Below are positions 6,330 through 12,728 of a stretch of DNA of 14,110 nt, piece by piece. Positions within the stretch are counted from its first letter, which is position 1, and each line of letters begins with the position of its first letter. The notes under the pieces are model-generated. The model was not told the DNA's origin, did no database searches, and worked only from the letters and a program-made list of their open reading frames with translations. Source of the stretch: an uncultured Actinomycetes bacterium (GTDB taxonomy: Bacteria; Actinomycetota; Acidimicrobiia; IMCC26256; PALSA-555); contig CALEYV010000113.1 of NCBI GenBank assembly GCA_937927875.1, positions 1-14,110 on the forward strand, given 5' to 3'. Both the position numbers and the translations under genes were made by a program.

Positions 6330-6992
6330 ATGGCGCTCGTCTCGGTCACCGGTCCCGACGACGAGGGCGTCGCCGTGCTGCGCCTCGACCGTGCGGACAA
6401 GCGCAACGCGCTCTCGATCGCGCTTCGCGACGACATGAGCGACGCGCTCGACCGGCTCGGCGACGACGAGGCCGTCCGCGCCCTCCTGGTCACCGGCAGT
6501 GGCGACACCTTCAGCGCCGGCTTCGACCTGGACGAGTTCGCCGACGCCGGGATCGCCGACCGCCTCTGGGCGTCCAGCGACCGCTGGCACGCGCGGGTGC
6601 TGACCTTCCCGCTGCCGGTCGTCGCGGCGGTCAACGGCCCCGCGCTCGGCGGCGGCTTCGACCTCGCCGTCATGTGCGACCTGCGCCTCGCGGCGCCGAC
6701 GGCGCGGTTCGCGCACCCCGAGCACCGGTTCAGCCAGGTGGTCTACGGGCCGCTCCACGACCTCGTCGGGGGCGCGGTCGCTCGCGACCTGGCGCTGACC
6801 GGCCGCTCGGTCAACGCGGCCGAGGCGGCGACGCTCGGCCTCGTCTCCCGCGTCGTGCCGGCCGGCCTCGTCGAGGAGGCCACCGCGGTGGCGCGAGAGA
6901 TCGCCACCGCGCCGCGGGACGTCCTGGTCACCATGAAGGCCAAGATCAGCCGACGAGCCGGCGTCACGCCCGGCGCGACGCTGGACCTCTGA
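6330..6992 (+). CDS. Short enoyl-CoA hydratase/isomerase family protein
   Basis: A crotonase-fold protein of 220 residues, about 40 shorter than usual. The core is clear: LRLDRADKRNAL (17-28), FSAGFDLDEF (61-70), VVAAVNGPALGGGFDLAVMCD (97-117) and a second region FAHPEHRFS (127-135). The position of the first catalytic Glu is Asp (D111 in GGGFD); the second Glu is kept (E131). It stops at GATLDL, without the C-terminal helices that usually cover the active site and help trimer packing. The next bases in other frames do not encode the missing tail, so a simple frameshift is unlikely. The ATG at 6330 is 2 bases after the reductase stop. The function could be a weak hydratase, an isomerase or a non-catalytic member; it may act on the product of the oxygenase served by the reductase. 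Confidence 0.82.
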   Translation: MALVSVTGPDDEGVAVLRLDRADKRNALSIALRDDMSDALDRLGDDEAVRALLVTGSGDTFSAGFDLDEFADAGIADRLWASSDRWHARVLTFPLPVVAAVNGPALGGGFDLAVMCDLRLAAPTARFAHPEHRFSQVVYGPLHDLVGGAVARDLALTGRSVNAAEAATLGLVSRVVPAGLVEEATAVAREIATAPRDVLVTMKAKISRRAGVTPGATLDL

Positions 6993-7009
6993 GCCGCGGC
7001 CGCGGCGCC

Positions 7010-8140
7010 GTGTCGACCTCGCTGCTCGTCACCAACGACTTCCCGCCCAAGATCGGCGGCATCCAGTCGTATCTCTACGAGCTGTGGCGGCGGCTCCCGA
7101 GCGACGAGACCGTCGTCCTCACCACCGCGCACCCGGACGCCGCGGCGTGGGACGCGGCCCAGTCCTTCCGCATCGAGCGGCGGAGCGCCCGCCTCCTCAC
7201 GCCGACCCGGAAGCTGGCGAGCGCCGTCAACGCGCTGGCCGACGAGGTCTCGGCCGGGATCGTGTTCGTCGACCCGATGCTGCCCCTCGGGCACATCGTC
7301 GGCCGGGTCGACCGCCCGACGGTGGTCATCGCGCACGGCGCCGAGGTGACGATCTACGGGCGCGTGCCCGTCACCGGTCGGCTCGCCCGCCGCGTGCTGC
7401 GCGGCGCGGCCGGCGTCCTGGCGGCGGGGCAGTTCGCGGCCGACCAGGTGGAGCGGGTGGCGGGCCGGCCCGTCCCGACCCTCGTCGTGCCGCCCGGCGT
7501 CGACGCGGCGCAGTTTCGGCCCCTCGGCGACGAGGCCCGCCGCGCCGCTCGGCGGCGGTTCGACCTCGACCCCGACGCGCCGCTCGTGCTGGGCGTGAGC
7601 CGGCTCGTGCCCCGCAAGGGCTTCGACGTGCTGCTCGACGCGGTGCGCCCGCTGGCCCCGGTCCAGGTCGCCGTCGCCGGGGCCGGGCGAGATCGGGCCC
7701 GCCTGGAGCGCAAGGCCCGCCAGCTCGGTGGGCGCGCGGTCGTGCTCGGTCCGGTGACCGGCGACGACCTGCCGGCGCTCTACGGGTGCGCGGACGTGTT
7801 CGCGATGCTGTGCCGCGACCGATGGGGCGGCCTCGAGGCCGAGGGGTTCGGCATCGTGTTCCTCGAAGCGGCGGCCTGCGGCATCCCCGCCGTGGCCGGG
7901 CGCAGCGGCGGTTCCGACGAAGCCGTCGTCGACGGCGAGACCGGCTTCGTGGTCGAGCCGCGCGACGTCGCCGCGGTCCGGGACGCCATCGCCCGGCTGC
8001 TCGATGATCCCGAGCTGCGCCGCCGCCTCGGCGACGCGGCCCGGGACCGAGCCCGCGCCGGCTTCGCGTACGACACGCTCGCACGCCAGCTCGCGCCGTT
8101 GGCGAGCGGGAAGCTCGACGAGCTCGACGTGAGCGCCTGA
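7010..8140 (+). CDS. pimB: GT4 glycosyltransferase, PimB'-like mannosyltransferase
   Basis: A 376-residue GT-B family 4 glycosyltransferase closely resembling actinobacterial PimB' (Rv2188c type). PimB' adds the second mannose from GDP-mannose to phosphatidylinositol monomannoside on the inner membrane face. Visible motifs are LLVTNDFPPKIGGIQSYL (5-22), with the Gly-Gly nucleotide loop; VIAHGAEV (106-113); VVPPGVD (159-165); GVSRLVPRKGFDVLLDA (195-211), holding the Arg/Lys that contact the sugar-nucleotide phosphates; and EGFGIVFLE (278-286), the EX7E motif. The GTG at 7010 is chosen because VTNDFPP must lie at the N terminus; no clear Shine-Dalgarno precedes it. The gap from the crotonase is 17 bases. 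Another GDP-mannose-using GT4 remains possible, but the neighbouring TB16.3-like SRPBCC gene supports PimB'. Confidence 0.85.
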   Translation: MSTSLLVTNDFPPKIGGIQSYLYELWRRLPSDETVVLTTAHPDAAAWDAAQSFRIERRSARLLTPTRKLASAVNALADEVSAGIVFVDPMLPLGHIVGRVDRPTVVIAHGAEVTIYGRVPVTGRLARRVLRGAAGVLAAGQFAADQVERVAGRPVPTLVVPPGVDAAQFRPLGDEARRAARRRFDLDPDAPLVLGVSRLVPRKGFDVLLDAVRPLAPVQVAVAGAGRDRARLERKARQLGGRAVVLGPVTGDDLPALYGCADVFAMLCRDRWGGLEAEGFGIVFLEAAACGIPAVAGRSGGSDEAVVDGETGFVVEPRDVAAVRDAIARLLDDPELRRRLGDAARDRARAGFAYDTLARQLAPLASGKLDELDVSA

Positions 8141-8151
8141 TCGACCGTCGG

Positions 8152-8167
8152 TACGCTCGCCTGAGTG
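8152..8167 (+). promoter_or_regulatory. Possible leaderless promoter inside the gene cluster
   Basis: TACGCT (8152-8157) matches the TANNNT -10 pattern. It lies 7 bases before the GTG at 8165, in the 24-base gap after the pimB-like stop. No ribosome-binding site is visible and no good -35 is seen. It may give the downstream genes an internal start. Confidence 0.35.
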
Positions 8168-8599
8168 TCAGAGCCGGTGTCGGAGCGCTACGCGGGGCGC
8201 GGCATCGTGGTGGCGTCCTGGGTCAGCGTCGCGCTGTTCGCCGGCGCGGCCGTGCCGGCCGCCGCCGGTGTCTCGGCCTTCAGGCCGGTGGCGCTCGGCA
8301 CCGCGGTCACGCTGTTCATCATCGGGATCGCGGTCTGGGTGTGGGCGTTCCTGGCCGCGGTCGTGCGAAGCGCCAACGGCGATGACATCGTCGTCGCGAG
8401 CCTGTTCCTCGTGCAGGGACCCGCGCCGCGGAGGGTGCGGGGCCAGCTCTACGCGGCGTTGGCGCTGTCGATCGCGCTGGCGGCCGGCACGGGCGCGTCC
8501 GACGCCTTCGGGATCCTCGTGCCCATGCTGCCCATCGGGTTGGTCGGCCTCTGGGGCGCGCAGCACGGCGTGTTCCCGCCCCGTCGAGACCGGGCCTGA
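8165..8599 (+). CDS. Four-helix membrane protein of unknown function
   Basis: This 144-residue protein is strongly hydrophobic, with four likely membrane helices at about residues 14-34, 43-67, 93-111 and 114-132. Basic segments flank them: an RR pair near 89-92 and PPRRDRA at the C terminus. There is no cleavable signal peptide and no enzymatic motif. I do not recognise a family. The GTG at 8165 is the natural start, just before MSEPVSERYAGRG, and sits behind a leaderless-type -10. Its position between the PimB'-like and SRPBCC genes, with short gaps of 24 and 43 bases, suggests a conserved helper in cell-envelope lipid metabolism. That is inference from context only. Confidence 0.7.
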   Translation: MSEPVSERYAGRGIVVASWVSVALFAGAAVPAAAGVSAFRPVALGTAVTLFIIGIAVWVWAFLAAVVRSANGDDIVVASLFLVQGPAPRRVRGQLYAALALSIALAAGTGASDAFGILVPMLPIGLVGLWGAQHGVFPPRRDRA

Positions 8600-8642
8600 T
8601 CGCGGCTTGCGCGGAGCGCGCACGCTTGGTTCGATACGCGGC

Positions 8643-9083
8643 ATGGCGGACGAGGCCCACGAGCACATCACGGTCGAGGTGGCCCCGTCCCGCTGCTACG
8701 AGGTGGCGATTGACTACGAGCGGTACCCGGACTGGGCCCGGGACGTCAAGCAGGTCCAGGTCCTCGAGCGCGACGACCAGGGGCGCGGCGCCAAGGTCGA
8801 GTACCGGGTGGCGGCGCTCGGGCGAAGCATCCGCTATGTCCTCTCCTATGACTACGGGGAGGCGCCGAGCGCCTTCACGTGGCATCTCGACGAGAGCGAC
8901 ACGCTCCGCCGCCTCGACGGCCGCTACGGCTTCGAGGCCGAGGATGGCGGCACGCGCGTCGCGTACGATCTGGCGATCGACCTGGCCATCCCGCTGCCGG
9001 GTCTCATCAAGCGCCAAGCGGCACGCATGATCGTCGCGACCGCGCTGAAAGAGTTGAAGAGGGAATCCGAGCGCTCGCCTTGA
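8643..9083 (+). CDS. SRPBCC (START-like, polyketide cyclase-type) protein, TB16.3-like
   Basis: A 146-residue protein with the helix-grip fold of the SRPBCC superfamily. It begins with a strand (HITVEVAPSRCYEVAIDYERYPDW), typical of lipid-binding START-like proteins. Central strands follow (KVEYRVAALG; YVLSYDYGEAPSAFTWHLDES). A long C-terminal helix (about 118-143) with IPLPGLIKRQA lids the cavity. From memory it resembles mycobacterial TB16.3 (Rv2185c), which lies near pimB' (Rv2188c), so the linkage seems conserved. Members bind a hydrophobic ligand; a lipid intermediate of phosphatidylinositol mannoside synthesis is an attractive guess. The ATG at 8643 has no clear Shine-Dalgarno, and the 43-base gap before it holds no evident terminator. 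Confidence 0.8.
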   Translation: MADEAHEHITVEVAPSRCYEVAIDYERYPDWARDVKQVQVLERDDQGRGAKVEYRVAALGRSIRYVLSYDYGEAPSAFTWHLDESDTLRRLDGRYGFEAEDGGTRVAYDLAIDLAIPLPGLIKRQAARMIVATALKELKRESERSP

Positions 9084-9122
9084 AGAGCTCGGGAGGCCGA
9101 GCCAGCAGCCGAAGGGACGACC

Positions 9123-9425
9123 ATGGAACCCATGCGCGACGAACGACCGGCCGCCGCGACTGAGGCCGAGCCCACACCCGAGCCGCCGCCCGGCCCGGGC
9201 CTCCCGCCCCCGACCGCGCTGGAGTCGCTCGTCAACGCGCTCCTCGAGTCGGGCCCGGAGGTGGCGGAGCACGTCGTGCGCGCCGCGCAGGAGCTGCTGC
9301 TCGCGGCCCAGGCGGTCGTCGACGCGGCCGAGCACGCGGTCGAGGAGCAGCGCGACCTACATGCGGCCGGCCACCCCGGACCGCCCGACGCGGCGTCGGT
9401 GCACCCGCTCGAACGTCACGAGTGA
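9123..9425 (+). CDS. Small Pro/Ala-rich helical protein of unknown function
   Basis: A 100-residue protein. Residues 1-30 are disordered and rich in Pro, Glu and Ala. Residues 31-78 form a probable amphipathic helix or coiled coil (LESLVNALLES; HVVRAAQELLLAAQAVVDAAEHAVEEQRD). The C-terminal tail is again Pro/His-rich. There is no catalytic motif and no membrane segment. The ATG at 9123 is well supported by GAAGGG (9111-9116) at 6 bases. Its stop overlaps the GTG of the glucokinase gene by 4 bases (GTGA), so the two are probably made together. Small proteins of this sort, some annotated DUF5304, are found by ROK glucokinase and SRPBCC genes in Streptomyces as I recall; homology could not be tested. 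A partner or localisation factor of the kinase is possible. Confidence 0.65.
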   Translation: MEPMRDERPAAATEAEPTPEPPPGPGLPPPTALESLVNALLESGPEVAEHVVRAAQELLLAAQAVVDAAEHAVEEQRDLHAAGHPGPPDAASVHPLERHE

Positions 9426-10375
9426 CGCCCCGCGGCGCGCCGACGGTCGGCTTCGACCTCGGCGGCACGAACGTCCGCGCCGCGGTCGTGGACGAGGCGG
9501 GCCAGGTCGAGCAGGAGGAGCGGGCGGCGACGCCGTCCGACTGGCCGGCGCTGCTCGACACCATCGTCGAGCTGTACGGCCGGCTCGGGGCCGCGCACCC
9601 AGCCCTGGACCGAGTCGGCGTCGGCGCGGCCGGGATGATCGACCGCGACGGGACCGTCCACTACGCGCCGAACATCCCGAAGCTGATCCGCATCCCGCTG
9701 CAGGCGGTCCTCACCGAGCGGGTCCCGGCACGGGTCATCGTCGACAACGACGCCAACATGGCGGCCTGGGGCGAGCTGCGACACGGGGCGGCGCGCGGCG
9801 TGTCCCACGGTCTCGTGATCACCCTCGGCACCGGGGTTGGCGGCGGCATCATCACCGACGGCCGGATCGCCCGCGGTGCTCACGGCTTCGCGGCCGAGGT
9901 CGGGCACTGGCAGTTCGACCCCCACGGGCCCGAGTGCGCCTGCGGCGAGCCGGGCCACTGGGAGGCGCTCGCGAGCGGTGGCGCGCTCGGCGCGCTGGCG
10001 CGAGCCCGCGCCGCGGCCGGCGACGCGCCGAACGTCCTCGCTCGAGCCGGCGGTGACCTGCGAGCCGTTACCGGGGTCGAGGTCGGGGAATCAGCGGCGG
10101 CCGGCGAGGCCGACGGCCGCAGCATCCTCGAGTCCTACGCGCGCCAGGTCGCGCTCGGCTTCGCGGGCCTCACGAACATCCTCGACCCCGAGGTGATCGT
10201 CGTCTCCGGCGGCCTCGTCGAGCTCGGCGACGTGCTGCTGAAGCCGCTCCGCGACGCGTTCGGCGCCCACCTCGAAGGCGCGCCGTACCGGCCCGAGGTC
10301 CCGATCGTCGCGGCTGCCCTCGGTGAGCGGGCCGGCGTCGTCGGCGCGGCCACCGTCGCCCGCGAGCACGCGTGA
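9422..10375 (+). CDS. glk: ROK-family glucokinase
   Basis: A 317-residue ROK kinase. It has the phosphate-binding FDLGGTN (11-17), the catalytic-base region VDNDAN (108-113, D110), the second phosphate loop LGTGVGGG (135-142) and the ROK signature region from E159 to E181. The zinc site normally reads H...CxCGxxGC. Here it is H162, C172, C174 and H179, so the third Cys is replaced by His (CACGEPGHWE) while four possible ligands remain. Actinobacterial members phosphorylate glucose with ATP or polyphosphate and can take part in carbon catabolite control. The GTG at 9422 overlaps the upstream stop, and its own stop overlaps the LLM gene's GTG, both as GTGA. Substrate specificity for glucose is a family-based inference; other hexoses or N-acetylmannosamine are alternatives. 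Confidence 0.85.
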   Translation: MTPRGAPTVGFDLGGTNVRAAVVDEAGQVEQEERAATPSDWPALLDTIVELYGRLGAAHPALDRVGVGAAGMIDRDGTVHYAPNIPKLIRIPLQAVLTERVPARVIVDNDANMAAWGELRHGAARGVSHGLVITLGTGVGGGIITDGRIARGAHGFAAEVGHWQFDPHGPECACGEPGHWEALASGGALGALARARAAAGDAPNVLARAGGDLRAVTGVEVGESAAAGEADGRSILESYARQVALGFAGLTNILDPEVIVVSGGLVELGDVLLKPLRDAFGAHLEGAPYRPEVPIVAAALGERAGVVGAATVAREHA

Positions 10376-11190
10376 AGCTCGGGCTCACGCTGCCCTCGTT
10401 CGTCACCGAGCCCGACGTCGCCGTCGAGGTCGCCCGCGCCGCCGAGGCGAGCGGGCTCGACGGCGTCTTCGTCTTCGACCACCTGTTCCGCGTGGCGGCG
10501 GACGGTCGCCATCGGCCCGCCCTCGAGTGCATCAGCCTGCTGGGGCGCGTCGCCGCGGCCACGACGCGGCTGGACGTCGGCACCCTCGTCGCCCGGGCCT
10601 CCCTCCGGCCGCCCGCTTCGCTCGCGGCTGCCTTCGAGACGGTGTCGCGGGTCGCGCCGCGCCGGCTCGTGGCCGGGATCGGCGCCGGCGACTCGGGCAG
10701 CGAGCCGGAGAACGAGGCCTACGGCGTCCCCGCTCCCGACCCCGCCGATCGCGTGGCGCGGCTGCGCCGGGCGGTCGCGGTGACCCGTGACCGCGGCTTC
10801 CCGGTCTGGGCCGCGGGTCGGTGGCGTCGGGTGCGCGCCGTCGCCGCCGAGGCAGCCGACGGCTGGAACGAGTGGGGCACCAGCGTGAGCACCTTCCAGC
10901 GGCACGTGGCGAGCGTGCGCGAGGGGGCGGCCCGGTCTCCCTTCACGTGCTCGTGGGGCGGGCTGGTCGTGGTCGGCGCCGACGACCGGCGGGCCGCCGA
11001 CCGGGCGCACGAGCTGCATGCGGACCCGTCGGCGATCGTCGGCGGTGCCGAGCGCGTCGCGGCCCGGCTCGGCGAGTACGTTGCGGCCGGCGCGGGCTGG
11101 GTCATCGCGGGAGCCGTCGACGCGCGCGACGCCGACCAAGCGAAGCGGCTGGGCGAGCAGGTGCTCCCGCGCCTGCGGGAGTCGGCTTAG
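10372..11190 (+). CDS. LLM-class (luciferase-like) oxidoreductase, probably F420-dependent
   Basis: A 272-residue luciferase-like (beta/alpha)8 barrel. It begins MKLGLTLPSFV and continues VFVFDHLF (32-39), LDVGTLV (67-73), LVAGIGAGDSGSEPE (99-113), PVWAAGR (144-150) and ADGWNEWG (162-169). These are the usual strand-end positions for binding F420 or FMN. At 272 residues it is at the short end of the family, with a reduced C-terminal part. Actinobacterial enzymes of this class mostly use F420H2 to reduce or oxidise small molecules. The substrate cannot be read from sequence. The GTG start overlaps the glucokinase stop (GTGA). Its TAG stop overlaps, tail to tail, the TAA of the minus-strand thioesterase gene within 11187-11190, with no terminator between them. 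Confidence 0.8.
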   Translation: MKLGLTLPSFVTEPDVAVEVARAAEASGLDGVFVFDHLFRVAADGRHRPALECISLLGRVAAATTRLDVGTLVARASLRPPASLAAAFETVSRVAPRRLVAGIGAGDSGSEPENEAYGVPAPDPADRVARLRRAVAVTRDRGFPVWAAGRWRRVRAVAAEAADGWNEWGTSVSTFQRHVASVREGAARSPFTCSWGGLVVVGADDRRAADRAHELHADPSAIVGGAERVAARLGEYVAAGAGWVIAGAVDARDADQAKRLGEQVLPRLRESA

Positions 11191-11837
11191 GGGAGCGGGT
11201 CGACCGGCTCGGGTGTCGCGCGCCGGTCGCCGAAGTACTCGAGCGCCCGCTCGGCGCCGATGTCGACGAAGAGGCCTTCGGCCTCCGCGCAGAGCGTGGA
11301 GCCGGCGTGCAGCGTCCCGACCGTCGTGATCCGCCGCCCCTGGCGGCCCACGGTCCAGGCCTCGAGCGTCAGCTCGGTCTTGAGCGGCGTCGGCCGGCGG
11401 TACCGGATGCTGAGCCGCCCGGTCATCCCCGGGTGCCCGCCGGCGACGTTGGCGACGCCGAGCGCCTCGTCGAACAGCAGCGCGACCCAGCCGCCGTGCA
11501 CGTACCCGGGCGGGCCCTCGAACGCCAGGCCGAGCGTCCCGTGGGCGACGAAGCGCCCGTCGCGCACGTCCCACGCCAGCGGCGGCGCGGCCGGATGCAG
11601 GGCCCCGAGGGCGGGGCTGCGGGGGAGGTACTCGGCGTGCCGCCGCGGCCCCGGCGAGCGGGGCGAGCGCTCCCGTCCCGCCGCCCGGAGGTCGGCGACG
11701 ACCCGCTCGGTGGCGTCGGCGGCGCGGTCGAGGGCGGCCGCGTCGGCGTCGAGCCCGACCACGACGTCGAGCAGATCACGAGTGGCGGCGGCGAGGCGGA
11801 GCCGGCCGGGCCCGTCCCACGCGTCAGCGGTGGTCAC
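11187..11837 (-). CDS. PaaI-type hotdog-fold acyl-CoA thioesterase
   Basis: A 216-residue protein. Residues 95-205 form a hotdog domain with the PaaI signature GYVHGGWVALLFDEALG (111-127), where HGG binds CoA and D123 is the likely catalytic acid. GMTGRLSIRYRRPTPL (137-152) and TLCAEAEGLFVDI (181-193) follow. The N-terminal ~70 residues are a helical extension seen in many actinobacterial members. It should hydrolyse acyl-CoA esters to free acid and CoA in the cytoplasm. The GTG at 11837 overlaps the crotonase stop (GTGA), so the pair is translationally coupled and the thioesterase may release the crotonase's product. The substrate is unknown. A longer in-frame reading to 12179 lies inside the crotonase gene and is not believable. 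Confidence 0.85.
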   Translation of the reverse strand: MTTADAWDGPGRLRLAAATRDLLDVVVGLDADAAALDRAADATERVVADLRAAGRERSPRSPGPRRHAEYLPRSPALGALHPAAPPLAWDVRDGRFVAHGTLGLAFEGPPGYVHGGWVALLFDEALGVANVAGGHPGMTGRLSIRYRRPTPLKTELTLEAWTVGRQGRRITTVGTLHAGSTLCAEAEGLFVDIGAERALEYFGDRRATPEPVDPLP

Positions 11838-12643
11838 CGGCCGCGGAAGACCGGCTTGCGCTTCTCGGCGAACGCGCGTGGGCCTTCCTTGGCGTCGTCG
11901 CTGGCGAAGACCTCCCACCCGATCGGGTCCTGGTGCCGCATGGCCTCGAGGTCGGAGAGGTGCTCGGTCTCGCGCCAGGCCCGCAGGATCGCCTTGGTGG
12001 ACAGCGGGCCGCACTCCGCCACCTGGTCCGCGATGCCGCGCGCGACCGTGAGCGCCATCCCGTCCGGCACGACGCGGCCGATCAACCCGACCCGCATCGC
12101 CTCCTCGGCGGTCACGGGCCGGGCGGTGAGCAAGATGTCCATCGCGACCGTGTAGGGGATCTGCCGGGGCAGGCGGCACGACGACCCGCCGAGCGGGAAC
12201 AGGCCCCGCTTGGCCTCCCAGACGCCGAAGATCGCGCCCTCACCGGCGACGCGGATGTCGGTGCCCTGCAGCATCTCGGTGCCGCCCGCCACCGCGTAGC
12301 CCTCCACGGCCGCGATCATCGGCTTCGAGCACCGGTAGTCGCGCAGCAGCGCCTTCCAGTGGATGTTCGGCTCCTCCTTCATCCGCCGCTCGACGTACTC
12401 GCTGCGCGGCTGGTTCATCGACACCAGGTCCATGCCCGAGGAGAAGGTGTTGCCGGCCCCGGTCAGGATGGCGGCGCGCACGTCGTCGGTGTCGTCGACG
12501 TACGCGTAGGCGTCCGCGAGTCCCACCAGCATCGACGGGCTCAGCGCGTTCCGCTTGTCGGGACGGTTCATGGTGATGATCACCACCGGTCCGTCCCGCT
12601 CGACGATGCAGTCGTCGGTCGAGAGATCGAGTCGCTCGGACAT
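11834..12643 (-). CDS. Enoyl-CoA hydratase (crotonase) with both catalytic glutamates
   Basis: A 269-residue crotonase of full length. NRPDKRNALSPSML (27-40) and FSSGMDL (66-72) supply the CoA and oxyanion site. AVEGYAVAGGTEM has the first catalytic Glu, and FGVWEAKRGLFPLGG has the second. The C-terminal helices end with FAEKRKPVFRGR. It therefore keeps the full hydratase machinery, unlike the other two crotonases of this window. It should hydrate trans-2-enoyl-CoA or act as a related EchA-type enzyme. The ATG at 12643 is chosen over the adjacent GTG at 12646 because AGGAGG (12653-12648) is 4 bases from the ATG but only 1 from the GTG. A TAGGAT -10 lies upstream. The thioesterase gene overlaps its end by 4 bases. 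Confidence 0.88.
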   Translation of the reverse strand: MSERLDLSTDDCIVERDGPVVIITMNRPDKRNALSPSMLVGLADAYAYVDDTDDVRAAILTGAGNTFSSGMDLVSMNQPRSEYVERRMKEEPNIHWKALLRDYRCSKPMIAAVEGYAVAGGTEMLQGTDIRVAGEGAIFGVWEAKRGLFPLGGSSCRLPRQIPYTVAMDILLTARPVTAEEAMRVGLIGRVVPDGMALTVARGIADQVAECGPLSTKAILRAWRETEHLSDLEAMRHQDPIGWEVFASDDAKEGPRAFAEKRKPVFRGR

Positions 12644-12671
12644 CACGCCTCCTGGCGGCGAGGGTCGGGCG

Positions 12672-12677
12672 ATCCTA
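12672..12677 (-). promoter_or_regulatory. Possible -10 box of the crotonase-thioesterase pair
   Basis: On the minus strand TAGGAT fits the TANNNT pattern often used in actinobacteria. Transcription would start near 12665 and give a leader of about 22 bases containing the AGGAGG ribosome-binding site. No -35 match is visible. The position between the HAD stop and the crotonase start makes it sensible. Confidence 0.4.
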
Positions 12678-12687
12678 CGTGCGCCGA

Positions 12688-12702
12688 CGACCGCGCCGGT
12701 CG
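12688..12702. repeat. GC-rich hairpin after the HAD gene
   Basis: CGACCG (12688-12693) and CGGTCG (12697-12702) are perfect inverted arms around CGC. A second pairing with 12705-12714 is possible. It lies 27 bases past the HAD stop on the minus strand. There is no T tract, so it is at best a weak terminator or transcript-end structure. Confidence 0.3.
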
Positions 12703-12728
12703 GGCCGGCGGTCGAGCGCGTCGAGTGC

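Noticed and set aside
6674..7009. N-terminal extension of the PimB'-like protein inside the short crotonase
   Set aside because: The sequence is Arg/Gly-rich noise in a shifted frame; the family N terminus (LLVTNDFPP) starts just after the GTG at 7010.
10135..11574. 479-codon minus-strand open frame across glucokinase and LLM genes
   Set aside because: It is low-complexity Arg-rich antisense of two well-recognised plus-strand genes.
12688..12714. Rho-independent terminator after the HAD gene
   Set aside because: The hairpin is good but there is no T tract on either strand, so it is listed only as a hairpin.
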